Shown: positions 47,701 through 57,865, counted from the stretch's first letter. The stretch is 64,000 bases of DNA from Paraconiothyrium sp. Pb-2020 (GCA_022419385.1 JAJUBI010000003.1:3534001-3598000), one strand, 5' to 3'. Numbers and translations are program-made. Notes: generated by a model from the letters alone, not told the origin.

Positions 47701-48966
47701 GAGACAATCGATATTACCACCAACGGACCACTCAATATCATCGCGACAATCTGGGATTGGGACACGCTTGGTGACCACGACTGCGTCGGGCGAACGTCGC
47801 TCAAGTTGGATCCCTCACACTTTAGAGACTTTATGCCTCGCGAGTATTGGTTGGATCTGGATACTCAAGGCCGGCTACTTCTTCGTGTTAGTATGGAAGG
47901 AGAACGAGATGACATCCAGTTCTATTTTGGAAAGGCGTTCAGGACACTTAAGAGGACTGAGCGTGAGATGACACGAACAATTACTGACAAGCTCTCGGCA
48001 TTCATAAACCACAGCTTGTCACGCAGAGCGCTCAAAGCTATGCTTAGCGGTGGCCTGACCGTATCGTCTGTGACGAGTTTCTTCCGCACGGGAAATCGTC
48101 CCCAATCGGTCATGCAAGCACCGACCCAGCAAGATGTGACTAGAGCACTCGAGCCGCTCTTCGACTACTTTAATGAGAATTTTGCGCTCATGAAGCAGAC
48201 GTTGACCGACACGGCGATGATTATGGTCATGACCAGACTTTGGAAGGAAGTGTTGGCTACCATCGAGGCTCTCCTGGTTCCTCCGCTGAGTGACAAATTG
48301 AGCCAGCAGCGGCCACTAACGCGACAAGAAGTCGATATTGTGTTCAAATGGCTGCAATTGTTGTTCGATTTCTTCCATGCCGCGGACGAAGATGGTAACT
48401 CTGACGGTGTTCCCATCGATGTGCTCAAGTCGCCCAAGTATCACGAGCTGCAAAACCTCAACTTCTTCTACTTCGAGTCAACTGACGATCTTATCCGGAC
48501 ATCGGAAGGCATGGCTGCTGCCACTCAGATCCGTCAACAAGAGCAGGCGGCGCGTATGAACAGGTTGTCTGCCCCAGCAGCTATGGGCCATCAGTTTGGA
48601 GGGGCAGCGGGCTTGGTCGGCATGCCGTCCCGCAAGCACAAAACCATCATGCTCTCACGTAACTTGGGGACAATGCGCCAGGCCAAGATTGAGAAGAGGA
48701 AAGAAGCTCAGGCAGATCCAAGCGACGATATGATCTTGCGCATTTTGAGAATGCGCCCTGAAGCAGAAAGGTACTTGCGTGACAGGAGTCGCCAAAAGGT
48801 AAGTGACGCCCCTTGTCTTTTCGATCTACATGTACTTACAACGATACAGGAGCGCCTTGCAGCGGCGCAGGCTGCCGAAATGATTGTAAGACAGAGCCTC
48901 AATGCTGGTGGGGGCCGCATGACCGGCGCAGGCATGGGGATGGGCATTGGAGGGCCGAGACGATAG
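44749..48966 (+). CDS. Git1/Munc13-like protein with C2 domain and MHD modules
   Basis: A 1372-aa protein in three exons: 44749-47361, 47410-48798 and 48850-48966, introns of 48 and 51 bp. The long first exon encodes the helical MUN-type region with Munc13-homology parts (for example LREKASDKYRELLAKHIPET and FYIEGLLQDFVWRWIERTDE). A C2 domain follows at about 917-1020: FTIKIIEAEDLKACDINGLS, then DPYVVL and IWDWDTLGDHDCVGRTSL, which keep the Asp residues for calcium binding. A second MHD-like helical block (ALEPLFDYFNENFALMKQTL and onward) lies after the C2. The C-terminus is Gly/Met-rich (GAGMGMGIGGPRR). Family knowledge: S. pombe Git1 acts in glucose/cAMP signalling, and Munc13 relatives prime vesicle fusion. 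The role here could be either. Confidence 0.9.
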
Positions 48967-49283
48967 AATCGCCGACCAACGAGGCCGTCTATTTCGTCAA
49001 CCTCACCTAAACTTTTATCATCGTCGAAAGTGGAGCGCAACTTCACTGTCTAAGATTTGCTTCATCTTATATGGTTTTTGATTTTTGCAAATGATACCTC
49101 TGCATCATTGTTATGGATTAGCGGGGTATTGGGGTTTTGGTGGATGGCGTTCAACGGGATCTGTGGTTCAGCGGGTAGTAATGAGGTTCAAGGTCCTGTG
49201 CTTACGAGAGGCCAGATAGGATAGGTAGGATAGATGTCATATGCTATTATGAATCTACATCACCTAACTAGAACACTTTGAGA
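48967..49283. other. Intergenic between convergent stops
   Basis: 317 bp separating the housekeeping part of the window from the catabolic gene run. It is AT-richer with small ggataggta-type repeats; nothing functional was recognised. Confidence 0.4.
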
Positions 49284-50264
49284 CTATGACTTAAGACTCG
49301 TAGCGAAACTCTGCACCTCATCCTTCAGGCTAATATCCGCCGCCATACCCAATCCCATTGCTAACGAGATGTCAAACCTCGCCGGCCAACTCGCAACAAT
49401 CGCCTCTACCTTCGGATCATGTTTATGTTCTATCAGTTGCAATGCCTTCTCGCCACCAACCTCACCCAATGCCTCTAAGATCTGGCTTACCGTAACCGTC
49501 TGTCCTGGTAAGTTGACTACGCGCCCCTGGTTCTTCGCAAACCTCTCCTTCGGAACATCTTTGATAGCAACCAAATTCCTAACCACCGTCTTAGGCGAAC
49601 ACACCCACATAGCGAGGTTCTTACTAACAGGTAACGTCGATTGTAGCCCCTTCAGCGGCTCCCTTACAATTCCCGATGCAAAACTCGAAGCCGCAGCTGA
49701 AGGTGCACCAGGCCTTACAATGACGGTAGGTAGTCTCACCACCCGCCCATCGATAAGTCCGCGGCGGGAGTAGTCGTTCACCAGCGTTTCAACAATGAGC
49801 TTCTCCGCCCCATACGAAGACTGCGGTATCGGAATGGTTTTCTCGTCGTACTGCTGGTCAGGCGATTCCGGTGGGCCATATACTGCCAGTGAAGAAGGGA
49901 AGACGACGACCACGCCGGGCTGGTGCTTCCGGAGGAAGTCTAGAGTCAGGCGGTGGGAGTCGATGTTCACGGAGAGTCCGAGGTCGAGATTAGCTTCTGC
50001 GCCGCCGGACATTATGCCATGGAGAAGATAGCAGGCGCTCCATTGTTGATCGGAGAGTAAGGCGTCTACGGCGGCGGGGCTGGTGAGATCGGCTTTGACT
50101 GATTTCGTGCGAGATGAATTGGCACTCGGTGGTTCGAACACGTCTGCGAGTGTGAGATGAACGCTTGGATTGGATGATAATAGAGCATTGGCGAGCTCTT
50201 GGCCTATGAAGCCGCCTGCGCCTGTGATGAGGATGTGTTCGTGGGAGTTCGGATAGGAGCCCAT
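49284..50264 (-). CDS. NAD-dependent acid-sugar dehydrogenase, DenD-like extended SDR
   Basis: A single-exon 326-aa extended short-chain dehydrogenase. The Rossmann motif GAGGFIG is at 15-21, the catalytic Ser in FPSSLAVYGP (124/125) and the YxxxK pair in SSYGAEK (Y151, K155). The segments LLHGIMSGGAEANLDLGLSV and PTVIVRPGAPSAAASSFASG closely resemble bacterial DenD (D-erythronate dehydrogenase), which oxidises the C2 hydroxyl of a four-carbon sugar acid. The start is ATG 50264; the frame is open upstream but only from GTG. It is divergent from the aldo/keto reductase, and a DUF1537 kinase is two genes away, the same pairing as in bacterial tetronate pathways. Exact substrate unknown. Confidence 0.9.
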   Translation of the reverse strand: MGSYPNSHEHILITGAGGFIGQELANALLSSNPSVHLTLADVFEPPSANSSRTKSVKADLTSPAAVDALLSDQQWSACYLLHGIMSGGAEANLDLGLSVNIDSHRLTLDFLRKHQPGVVVVFPSSLAVYGPPESPDQQYDEKTIPIPQSSYGAEKLIVETLVNDYSRRGLIDGRVVRLPTVIVRPGAPSAAASSFASGIVREPLKGLQSTLPVSKNLAMWVCSPKTVVRNLVAIKDVPKERFAKNQGRVVNLPGQTVTVSQILEALGEVGGEKALQLIEHKHDPKVEAIVASWPARFDISLAMGLGMAADISLKDEVQSFATSLKS

Positions 50265-50661
50265 GGTCTGTGACAATGTGCAATTCGATTCCAGGTGAAG
50301 AGTGTCGTAATGAGACAGTATTCTCACTCTTTGTTTTATTCAAGTTGGCGAAAGCTATCTGTATCTTCTATAAGCGCGCTTGTGGGTCCAATGCTACGCT
50401 TGGAACGCAAGATCTCGTTGGGTGCTGGGTCGGTGAGAAAGCCGCCAGCGTCCTCGCCCGCCCCGCGTGTGGGACGACTACCCCGGACTCGGCTGCAACT
50501 TGCGGCTTTGACACCGAACGACTCTGGTTTGTATGGCTAATCCTCGGATAGTTCGTGATGCTGGTATTGAAACTTTGCCCTCTAGGATTGCCGATAACTA
50601 TAACCATCCCACGCTCAACTCAGCTATCCAGATACCAAGGACCTAGGATCCTACGTTCATC
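50265..50661. promoter_or_regulatory. Divergent promoter region, DenD-like / aldo-keto reductase
   Basis: 397 bp between two head-to-head genes, so both may share control. It contains CCCCGGA at 50481-50487, overlapping a CGG-N3-CGG arrangement. The same heptamer occurs in the transporter/propeller promoter at 60161-60167. CGG triplets are typical of Zn2Cys6 regulator sites; a shared regulator is only an inference. Confidence 0.4.
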
Positions 50662-51711
50662 ATGGCTGAAGTCTCTCCGGATGATGCGTCAAAAACTTAT
50701 CCGAGAATGCAGTATGCTCGACTTGGGCGCTCTGGACTTAAGGTGTCGCGCATAATTCTGGGTGGCATGGCCTTCGGAAGACCAACCTGGGAAGGCTCGC
50801 CGTGGACACTGAACGAGGAAGCCAGTATGGAAGTCATCAAACGAGCGTGGGATCTCGGTATCAACACGTGGGATACGGCCGACACATACTCCAACGGCGA
50901 AAGCGAGCGCATCCTAGGGAAATTTCTCAAGAAACACGATATTTTACGGTCGAAAGTGGTAATCATGACCAAGCTGTTCAATCCAGTCATGGATGACGAC
51001 AGCAGACCGAGTCCCGCGGATCCTTACTCACAAGAGCTGGTAAACCAGATGGGCCTCAGTCGTAAGCACATCTTCGACGCCGTCGATGCGTCTCTCGAGA
51101 GGCTGGGAACATCGTACATCGACGTGTTGCAGCTGCACCGTTTGGACCACGAGACAGAACCCGAGGAGATCATGCGCGCACTCCATGATGTGGTGAGCAT
51201 GGGCAAAGTGCGGTACCTGGGCGGTTCCTCAATGGCGACGTGGGAATTTGCCCGGCTTCAGTACATTGCAAAGATGAACGGCTGGACGCCGTTTGCATCG
51301 ATGCAGCCGTTCTACAACCTCCTTTATCGCGAGGAGGAGCGCGAGATGATTCCATTTTGCAATGCAGAGGGCATTGGCATCATTCCATGGTCACCGCTCG
51401 CTCGCGGGCTCCTGGGCAAGCCTGTAGGCGCAACGAGTGCGCGAAGTGAAGCAGACAGTAAGACGAAGAAGTGGTTTGGTGATGCGAATTCGGACATTGT
51501 TAGGCGGGTGGAGGAGCTGAGCAAGAAGAAGGGTGTGAGCATGGCAAGCGTAGCGACGGCATGGGTGTTGCGGAAAGGATGCAGCCCGATTGTAGGGTTG
51601 ACTAGTGTGCAGAGAGTTGAGCAAATTGTGGAGGTATTCGAGGTGGAGCTCTGCGAGGATGATTGCAGATTCTTAGAGGAAGGATATCGACCGCGAGAGG
51701 TGCAGATGTAG
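50662..51711 (+). CDS. Aldo/keto reductase (AKR)
   Basis: A single-exon 349-aa NADPH-type oxidoreductase with a TIM-barrel fold. The catalytic tetrad is complete: D71 and Y76 in WDTADTYS, K104 in VIMTK and H159 in LQLHRLD. The start LGRSGLKVSRIILGGMAFG is the usual first strand. The cofactor-binding C-terminal region has IGIIPWSPLARGLL and VLRKGCSPIVGLTSVQRVEQ. The layout is that of the beta-subunit/aryl-alcohol-dehydrogenase-like AKR group. It is followed 235 bp later, on the same strand, by the DUF1537 kinase. In this context it may reduce a sugar aldehyde or oxidise an aldose; its substrate cannot be read from sequence. Confidence 0.92.
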   Translation: MAEVSPDDASKTYPRMQYARLGRSGLKVSRIILGGMAFGRPTWEGSPWTLNEEASMEVIKRAWDLGINTWDTADTYSNGESERILGKFLKKHDILRSKVVIMTKLFNPVMDDDSRPSPADPYSQELVNQMGLSRKHIFDAVDASLERLGTSYIDVLQLHRLDHETEPEEIMRALHDVVSMGKVRYLGGSSMATWEFARLQYIAKMNGWTPFASMQPFYNLLYREEEREMIPFCNAEGIGIIPWSPLARGLLGKPVGATSARSEADSKTKKWFGDANSDIVRRVEELSKKKGVSMASVATAWVLRKGCSPIVGLTSVQRVEQIVEVFEVELCEDDCRFLEEGYRPREVQM

Positions 51712-51946
51712 TACCAATTGTTATCGATAGAAACGAATGACGTCATCTTTCGAATTATAGGGCCGGTAGAGTCACTGCCTGGATTTGTGCTTTTACATGA
51801 GAGAATTGCGGATGGGTCCGGCCAGAAGTCCGACGATGGGCGATTTGCCGTGTAGTACCCTCGTTAGCCGCCTTTGATACAAAACCATGATCCACCTGGT
51901 TTGAGCCCCAGGCCATTACAGTATCCTGCCTTTGTTAACCATCACA

Positions 51947-53386
51947 ATGTCCTCCAGCCCGTTGCCGCTCAAGCAAACGCTCGACTTACTGCCGCCTCTC
52001 AAAGCTTCTCTGGAAGAAACGCGTTCACAAACACGCGCACAGCTTCAATCAAACCCGCATGTACCAGTTCTAGTGGCGCTCGATGACGACCCCACAGGTA
52101 CTCAAACATGCCACGACATCCCGGTCTTGACCACCTGGAGTATCGGAGTTCTCGCAGAAGAGCTGGCCAATACTAAAGCGGGATCAGGCTTCTTCATCCT
52201 GACAAATTCGCGTGCATTGCATCCACCCGCTGCCAGAGAGCTCATGATCGAGATTTGCACCAATCTCAAGGTCGCATCAGCGAAGGTGGAAAAACCATTC
52301 GAGATCGTGCTACGTGGTGACTCCACGCTCCGAGGTCACTTTCCACTGGAGCCGGAAGCAGCTGAAGAGGTTCTTGGGCAAGCCGATGCCTGGGTATTGG
52401 CGCCCTTCTTTCTGCAGGGAGGACGGTACACTATTGACAATGTACACTATGTGGCCGAAGGAGATATGTTAGTCCCAGCCGGTCACACTCCATTTGCACA
52501 AGATGCGACCTTTGGGTACAAGTCTAGTGATCTACGAGATTGGGTTGTAGAAAAGTCAAAAGGCGCAATTGCACGGGAGCGTGTGCAAGGGCTCAGTCTC
52601 ACCGATACCAGATCTGGTGGTGCAGACGCTGTTACTGCAAGATTGCTAGAAGCGGCCAAAGGCACCGTATTTATTGTCAATGCAGCGGCAGAAGAAGACA
52701 TGGACGTCATTGTGCAAGGCATCCTCAAAGCTTCGGCACGGGGAAAGAAGTTCTTGTTTCGCTCCGGTGCAGCATTCGTCTCTGCGCGACTCGGCATCTC
52801 CCCAATTCCGCCCATTTCTGCTGAACAATTGGACCTTGATAGGACAAAAGGCGGTCTCATCATCGCAGGATCTTATGTACCAAAGACTACAGCGCAACTG
52901 AAAGTTCTCCGCGAACGCTCAGGCGACAAACTGACGACCGTGGAACTGGACGTGAATAAGCTCCTAGAATCACCGGAGAGTCGCGAGAAAGAGCTACAGG
53001 CAGCGCTTTCTACCGCAGAATGCGAACTCAACAAGCCACAAGATGTACTCATCATGACGAGCAGAAAGTTGATCACAGGGGCAGACGAGCGTTCGTCGCT
53101 TGACATTGGGTCCACGGTCGCAGCAGTTCTAGTCGACTTTTTGACAAAGTTGAATGCAACTCCAAAGTACGTCATCGCCAAGGGTGGAATCACCTCGTCG
53201 GATATGGCAACGAAGGGATTGCGCATGAAGAAGGCCATGATCGTTGGTCAAGCTGCTGCTGGCGTGCCTCTTTGGCGGTGCGACGAACCCACTTCGAAAC
53301 ATCCGGGGCTACCCTACGTTGTGTTCCCTGGAAATGTGGGTGGAGAGGAAACTCTTGCTGAGGTCGTAGAGAGGTGGAGAGTATGA
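51947..53386 (+). CDS. DUF1537 four-carbon acid-sugar kinase (OtnK-like), stand-alone
   Basis: A single-exon 479-aa ATP-dependent kinase. The N-terminal domain has the substrate-site motif ALDDDPTGTQ (DDDPTG 46-51), then GFFILTNSRALHP, RGDSTLRGHF (123-132) and LQGGRYTIDNVHYV. The C-terminal nucleotide-binding domain has LIIAGSYVPKTTAQ, YVIAKGGITSSDMATKG (about 410-426) and the terminal GLPYVVFPGNVGGEE. Family knowledge: bacterial DUF1537 enzymes phosphorylate 3-oxo-tetronates or related sugar acids. In plants and some fungi the domain is fused to a dehydrogenase and a class II aldolase. Here it is a single-domain gene beside a DenD-like dehydrogenase. ATG 51947 is used; an open extension to 51932 lacks an ATG. 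Confidence 0.93.
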   Translation: MSSSPLPLKQTLDLLPPLKASLEETRSQTRAQLQSNPHVPVLVALDDDPTGTQTCHDIPVLTTWSIGVLAEELANTKAGSGFFILTNSRALHPPAARELMIEICTNLKVASAKVEKPFEIVLRGDSTLRGHFPLEPEAAEEVLGQADAWVLAPFFLQGGRYTIDNVHYVAEGDMLVPAGHTPFAQDATFGYKSSDLRDWVVEKSKGAIARERVQGLSLTDTRSGGADAVTARLLEAAKGTVFIVNAAAEEDMDVIVQGILKASARGKKFLFRSGAAFVSARLGISPIPPISAEQLDLDRTKGGLIIAGSYVPKTTAQLKVLRERSGDKLTTVELDVNKLLESPESREKELQAALSTAECELNKPQDVLIMTSRKLITGADERSSLDIGSTVAAVLVDFLTKLNATPKYVIAKGGITSSDMATKGLRMKKAMIVGQAAAGVPLWRCDEPTSKHPGLPYVVFPGNVGGEETLAEVVERWRV

Positions 53387-53577
53387 TGTACTTAGATCTG
53401 TTGACAGTGTGCTTCATTAAGGCCCACTCTGGTAGGATCTGCTACAGAATGGAGAATCTATTCTACTTCATGCCTTCGGAGGACATTTTGCATGCTCCGG
53501 AGCAAAATTAAACTGACTGCTGTGTGGAACCCCTGCCTTACATAACGGACACATTAGCTATAGATGGGAAGGAGGCT

Positions 53578-54587
53578 CTAAGCTTTCGTTGCCAGAATCA
53601 CAACAACAGGCCAAGTGACTCCATGCCGAACGTCAGGTCCACCCATTTGCTTCCCCAGCTCTGCCCAAAGATGCTCAATATCCGAGGTTACATCTTCCTG
53701 CCTGAACGCCGGTAGATTCATCTTTAAGAACAGCTTCCAGTCCTCCACAGCCCAGTTTTTGCTCCAAAATCCAGGCTCATTCACCAAGTGCACCTGCTCT
53801 TCACCACGAACACGACTGACGACTTCGATGTCAAAGTTACAAGCCTCAGCCCCATAGAAGGACATTTCCAATTGGCTGTTCCATTTCCACCGCTGCACAT
53901 GTTTCCACTGCTCAGGATCTAAGTCCACGTTGTCCAAGAAACTAGACATACAGTCCGTCGCCCGCTTCCAGCCCGCTTTGTACGCTGGCCCGGCTTCCTT
54001 CTGTATATGCTTGGTGAACATGGCGTCCGCAAGTTTATCATAGATCTGCTGACACGCCGAAGCGTCATAGCCTTCTGCAGCTGTGAAATGCGGACGCCCG
54101 TAAAACCATATAGCTAACGTGCCACCGGGCCGAAGCAAGGTAGCCCAGGACGCGAAAGCCTTTGCATGGTCCAAGAGCGGCATGGTCTCTCCAACCGCGA
54201 CGAAGGCTGCAGACGCGGCTGGGCCGGCTGCATGGATGTCTTCGGCAGCAAGGCGCTCAAAGCTGATCTTGGCGAGGGCTGCGCTGTCTAGCAAAGTCGC
54301 AAGGCGCTTTTGGGCGATGGCGAGATGGCTCTCGTTCAGGTCGCTGGCTACGATGGAGTCGAAGTGACCCGACAGCGCGGCTGCCACTTGTCCCGGGCCG
54401 GTCCGACGTCGTGGCGACCGTTTTTCTCAGTAAGCGATTTGTCCTGATGTGAGCGGTAATACTCCAGCACTCGCGCGTAAAAGGCATCCTGGGTATAGTC
54501 CGGCCGAGCAGTAAGATAGTCCTCCCAGTACTGACTCCTCTCCGTCTCCGTGGTGAAGAAGTTCGATGTGTCCTCTTTTGCCCCCAT
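53578..54587 (-). pseudogene. SAM-dependent methyltransferase broken by a one-base deletion
   Basis: A class I methyltransferase of about 336 aa in fungal relatives. The first part (from ATG 54587, MGAKEDTSNFF, then YWEDYLTARPDY) and the second part (IVASDLNESHLAIAQKRL, LLRPGGTLAIWFYGRP, to stop 53578) lie in two frames. The break is inside SAM motif I, near 54402/54403, where the expected Gly-rich loop after HDVG is disrupted; the total length is one base short of whole codons. No GT-AG intron fits. Either the gene is dead in this strain or the assembly has an error at a GC-rich site. The remainder is well preserved, so any loss is recent. It resembles trans-aconitate-type methyltransferases; substrate unknown. 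Confidence 0.8.
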
Positions 54588-55265
54588 GGTGATGGTTGGA
54601 GGGATCGCGGGGCCACCTGCAGATACCACATCGCCAGCGGGTGCGCTTGACCCAAAACAAGCAGTACAGGACTGTGCATTGCTAGAGCCGCTCGGCCATG
54701 CCGGGCCATATAGGGCCGAATGCTGGATGCAAGCAGATCTCGCAGCTGAGTTTGTGTAGAATGCTCGATGAGGCAGGCACGTCTAGCCAGACTGGGCAAC
54801 AGCAGTGAAAGGGACCAAATGTAACACCGGCCGCTAACCAGTCTGGCGGTAGGGAGGAACGCGTCGCATGACTCGTCGGGTCCAGCTGGAGAGGGAAGTA
54901 TGACTCGATCCCCTGTCATGCACGTCGTGTACGGCCTTCCCTCCGTACCCCTCTTTGAGCTTCACCACTCATCATCCCATGACCCACACCGGACAGCTGC
55001 GCGGCGCGTCTTGCGGCGTCAGACTCCATGGGCAAGTTTCCGACTCTCGGAATGCGGCATGTGCAGGATTCGGAACCAATGTCCCGCTGGCGCATTTGAA
55101 GATAGAGCAGCTCATGCGACCACATTTTCCCTCCTACTATACGCACTGAACATTCCTACATCCTCTGTTCCTACAAAACGATATCTTGTCTGCTAGATCT
55201 GGAGGCAACTCCACTGTCCCAGTCAACCTGACAACCCACATAATCAAAGCACACCACCTCTCACC
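54588..55265. promoter_or_regulatory. Divergent promoter region, methyltransferase / aldolase
   Basis: 678 bp between head-to-head genes. It holds several CGG-type triplets (for example ACCGGACAG near 54990) and nothing coding that I can support. Confidence 0.4.
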
Positions 55266-56390
55266 ATGCCTGTCACCAGATCCACCATACCAGACAAGAA
55301 GACCATGTTACCGCCAGGCGTCTACACCCCCGTGATAACCCTCTACAAGTCGACCAAAACCCAAGAGATCGACCTCGATGCCATGTACAAGCACTGCCAG
55401 TTCCTCGTCCGTGGTGGCCAGCATGGGCTCGTGTACCAAGGCACAAACGGCGAAGCCGTGTTGCTCGCCCGCGAAGAAAAGAAAGATATTCTCCGCATGG
55501 CAAGAAGAGCGGTGACCGATCTGGGTGTGCCCAGGTACCCAATTGTCGCAGGCATCAGCGGACAGAGCACAAATGAGAGCATAGAGCTGGCAAAAGATGC
55601 CGCCGAGGCGGGTGCAAGCTTTGGATTGTTGCTTCCGCCGAGCTACTGGGCGAAAGCTGTGAGCGAAGAGGCTTTGCTAGGGTTTTATAGGGATGTTGCA
55701 GCATCGCCGATACCCGTCGTAATTTATAACGTATGCCTCGCTAAACTTTACCTCTTTCTACGCGCTAAAGCACTATACAGTTCCCAGGCGTAACCTCCGG
55801 CATCGACCTCAACTCTGATGACCTTTCTTCCCTCGCTTCGCACCCAAATATCGTCGCCGTCAAGCTCACCTGCATGAACGTTGGCAAGGCAATTCGACTC
55901 GCCTCCAGGTTCACTCCACAACAGTTTTCCGTCTATGGTGGCTCGTCAGACTTCCTATTTCCCACTCTGGAAGGCGGCGGAGGTACGTTCCCTTGATGTA
56001 CCCATCTCTAGAAATACGAGATGCTAAATTAACGATACAGTGGGCTGCGTCACCGGCATGGGCAATGTCTTCCCCAAATCAACAGCACGGGTATACGACT
56101 TGTGGGCAGCGGGAAAGAAAGACGAAGCAAAGAAGCTGCAGGATGTAGTCGCGAACGCGGAGTGGGCGTGCAAAAAGTCGCTTGCACTGACGAAGTTCGC
56201 AGCAGGGCATTTTGCAGGGAGGCAGATCGGCCTGGTCGATGCGAAGACGTTTTATCCGAGGAGACCGTACTTGCCTGCGAGCGAGAAGATGCAACAGTGG
56301 ACGATCGAGGTTATGTGTGTGTTGGAAGAGGAAGAAAATGCGATTGCGGATAAGTTATTTGGCAAGGTGGCCGTGAATGGATCGAAGTAG
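55266..56390 (+). CDS. DapA-family 2-keto-acid aldolase (HOGA/KDG-aldolase-like)
   Basis: A class I (Schiff-base) aldolase of 338 aa in three exons: 55266-55730, 55781-55982 and 56041-56390, introns 50 and 58 bp. Hallmarks of the DHDPS/NAL superfamily: the pyruvate-binding loop GTNGEA (about 58-63, normally GTTGE), PIVAGISGQSTNESIELAKD, the catalytic Tyr in PVVIYNFPG (Y154, spanning the first splice) and the Schiff-base Lys K183 in IVAVKLTC. These enzymes split 2-keto acids into pyruvate plus an aldehyde. Fungal relatives include the 2-keto-3-deoxy-L-galactonate aldolase of the galacturonate route and 4-hydroxy-2-oxoglutarate aldolases. It is very unlikely to be a lysine-biosynthesis gene, as fungi use the aminoadipate route. 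Confidence 0.92.
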
Positions 56391-56771
56391 AAAAGCGACA
56401 TCGCTGTTTCTCGTGCTCTACTATAGAACTCTGAACTGGTCTGTCTTCGACAATCAGTGATCTTGCACTGAAATGTAAGGAGAGCTCAGAGAGCTCAACT
56501 TTGGCAGATATATCATCCCAACCTTTTGTTCTCATTATAGTGCCAGGTCTCAAAATCCTGGTACTTCTTTGGCCCAAGAGTACATAGGTAGATGAGAAGT
56601 CTACCCCCTCAATTCATCTGGTGTTACACGTACTCGTACTATTGGTCGCCTATCTCTGTTGGACTCTGGGGCTGGGCTGATGGTGCCGAAGTCCACGATA
56701 CCACTTGCAGCCGAACGTGACAGATCAATCGGAAGATGTTCGATACCGCTACTCCTGCTGAACTACACCGT
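56391..56771. other. Intergenic between convergent stops
   Basis: 381 bp between the aldolase and the second aldo/keto reductase; nothing recognised. Confidence 0.4.
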
Positions 56772-57865
56772 TTAAGCAACGCTTTCATCGTCATCATGAA
56801 ATATCACAGTTCCCCAATCCGGCCTGTTGAATCTCCTTCCCTCCTTCGTCGCCAGAGCATCCAGCCTCCCAACTTCCTCCCCGCTCAGCTCGAAAATCTC
56901 TAAATTCTTCATGATCCTCTCCTCCGTAACGCTCTTCGGAATGACACTCCAGCCTCTTGCAACACCCCACGAAAGCAGAACTTGTCCCGTCGTGACACCT
57001 TTCGCCTCCGCAACCTCGACTACCGCAGGATGCGAATGTAGTGTCGACCCTTTACCGCCGAGCGGCCCGAAAGCGGTCTGATGTATGCCATGTTTCTTAC
57101 AGAATTCGTTCAGCTTATCCTGCGGAAGTAACGGATGCAATTCCGTCTGATTTACGGCGGGCACAACCTTCGCCGTCTTCAACAACTTCTCCAGATTCAC
57201 CGTCGAGAAGTTCGCTACGCCAATCGCCTTGGCCAGGCCCGTATTGAGCAGCTTTTCCATAAGGGCCCAGGCATTAGCGAAGTCCCAATCTTGTGCGTGA
57301 GCTTTCCGATCTTCCGTTCCGAAGTTGGGCGCATCAAGGGCGTTGGAGGGGAGCGAAACGGGCCAATGCATGAGATATAAGTCTACGTAATCAAGTTGGA
57401 GGTCTTTCAGCGATTTTCGGAGAGCGGCCTCAGGATCATGGTGTGAGGAGGACCATAGCTTTGTGGTGATGAAAACATCGGAGCGTGGGGTTTGAGTGGA
57501 CTCGAGGACGGAGGTTAGGGCCTCCCCAATTTCAGGCTCGTTCCAGTCTAGTGAGTTATGAGTACAAAGGGTACGTGTTTAGTGGCTTGGTAGGACATAC
57601 ATAGAGGAGCACAATCCTAGAGTGTGTTAGTATCAAATTTCAGTCGCAATGTGGAAGTCGTGATTGACCTACAAGATGGCGATAGCCTGCCTTGATGGCA
57701 GTTTGGACGGCGCGACCAGCGTCGCCTGGAGCTGCTTGCCAGGTACCAAAACCCTATTATTCTACTTAGCAATTGACGCATGAACGAAGGATGCGTATGA
57801 AGGCTTACAACTGCAGGGATGTCTGCGCCGGTGTTGAGCCGGAACGTCTTCTGATGATATACCAT
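56772..57865 (-). CDS. Aldo/keto reductase, second copy (glycerol dehydrogenase/Gcy1-like)
   Basis: A 309-aa AKR of the aldose-reductase type in four exons: 57865-57809, 57753-57673, 57616-57601 (only 16 bp) and 57547-56772. After splicing the tetrad is complete: D47 and Y52 in LDCAPLYWNE, K81 in FITTKLW, and H112 in YLMHWP. The first intron falls before GFGTWQ and the third splits the Tyr52 codon. The second half has GVANFSTVNLEKLL, VVPAVNQTELHPLL and WSVIPKSVTEERI, the NADP(H) site. This subgroup includes fungal glycerol dehydrogenases and D-galacturonate and L-glyceraldehyde reductases. Next to a DapA-type aldolase it could reduce the aldehyde that the aldolase releases. Confidence 0.92.

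Noticed and set aside
51932..51946. Five extra residues on the DUF1537 kinase
   Set aside because: They begin at TTG; ATG 51947 is the sensible eukaryotic start.
54348..54402. Continuation of the methyltransferase first frame past motif I
   Set aside because: The translation loses all family resemblance after HDVG, while the other frame resumes it at once, so this tail is out of frame.
55266..56390. Dihydrodipicolinate synthase for lysine biosynthesis
   Set aside because: Fungi make lysine through aminoadipate; this superfamily in fungi serves catabolic keto-acid aldolases.
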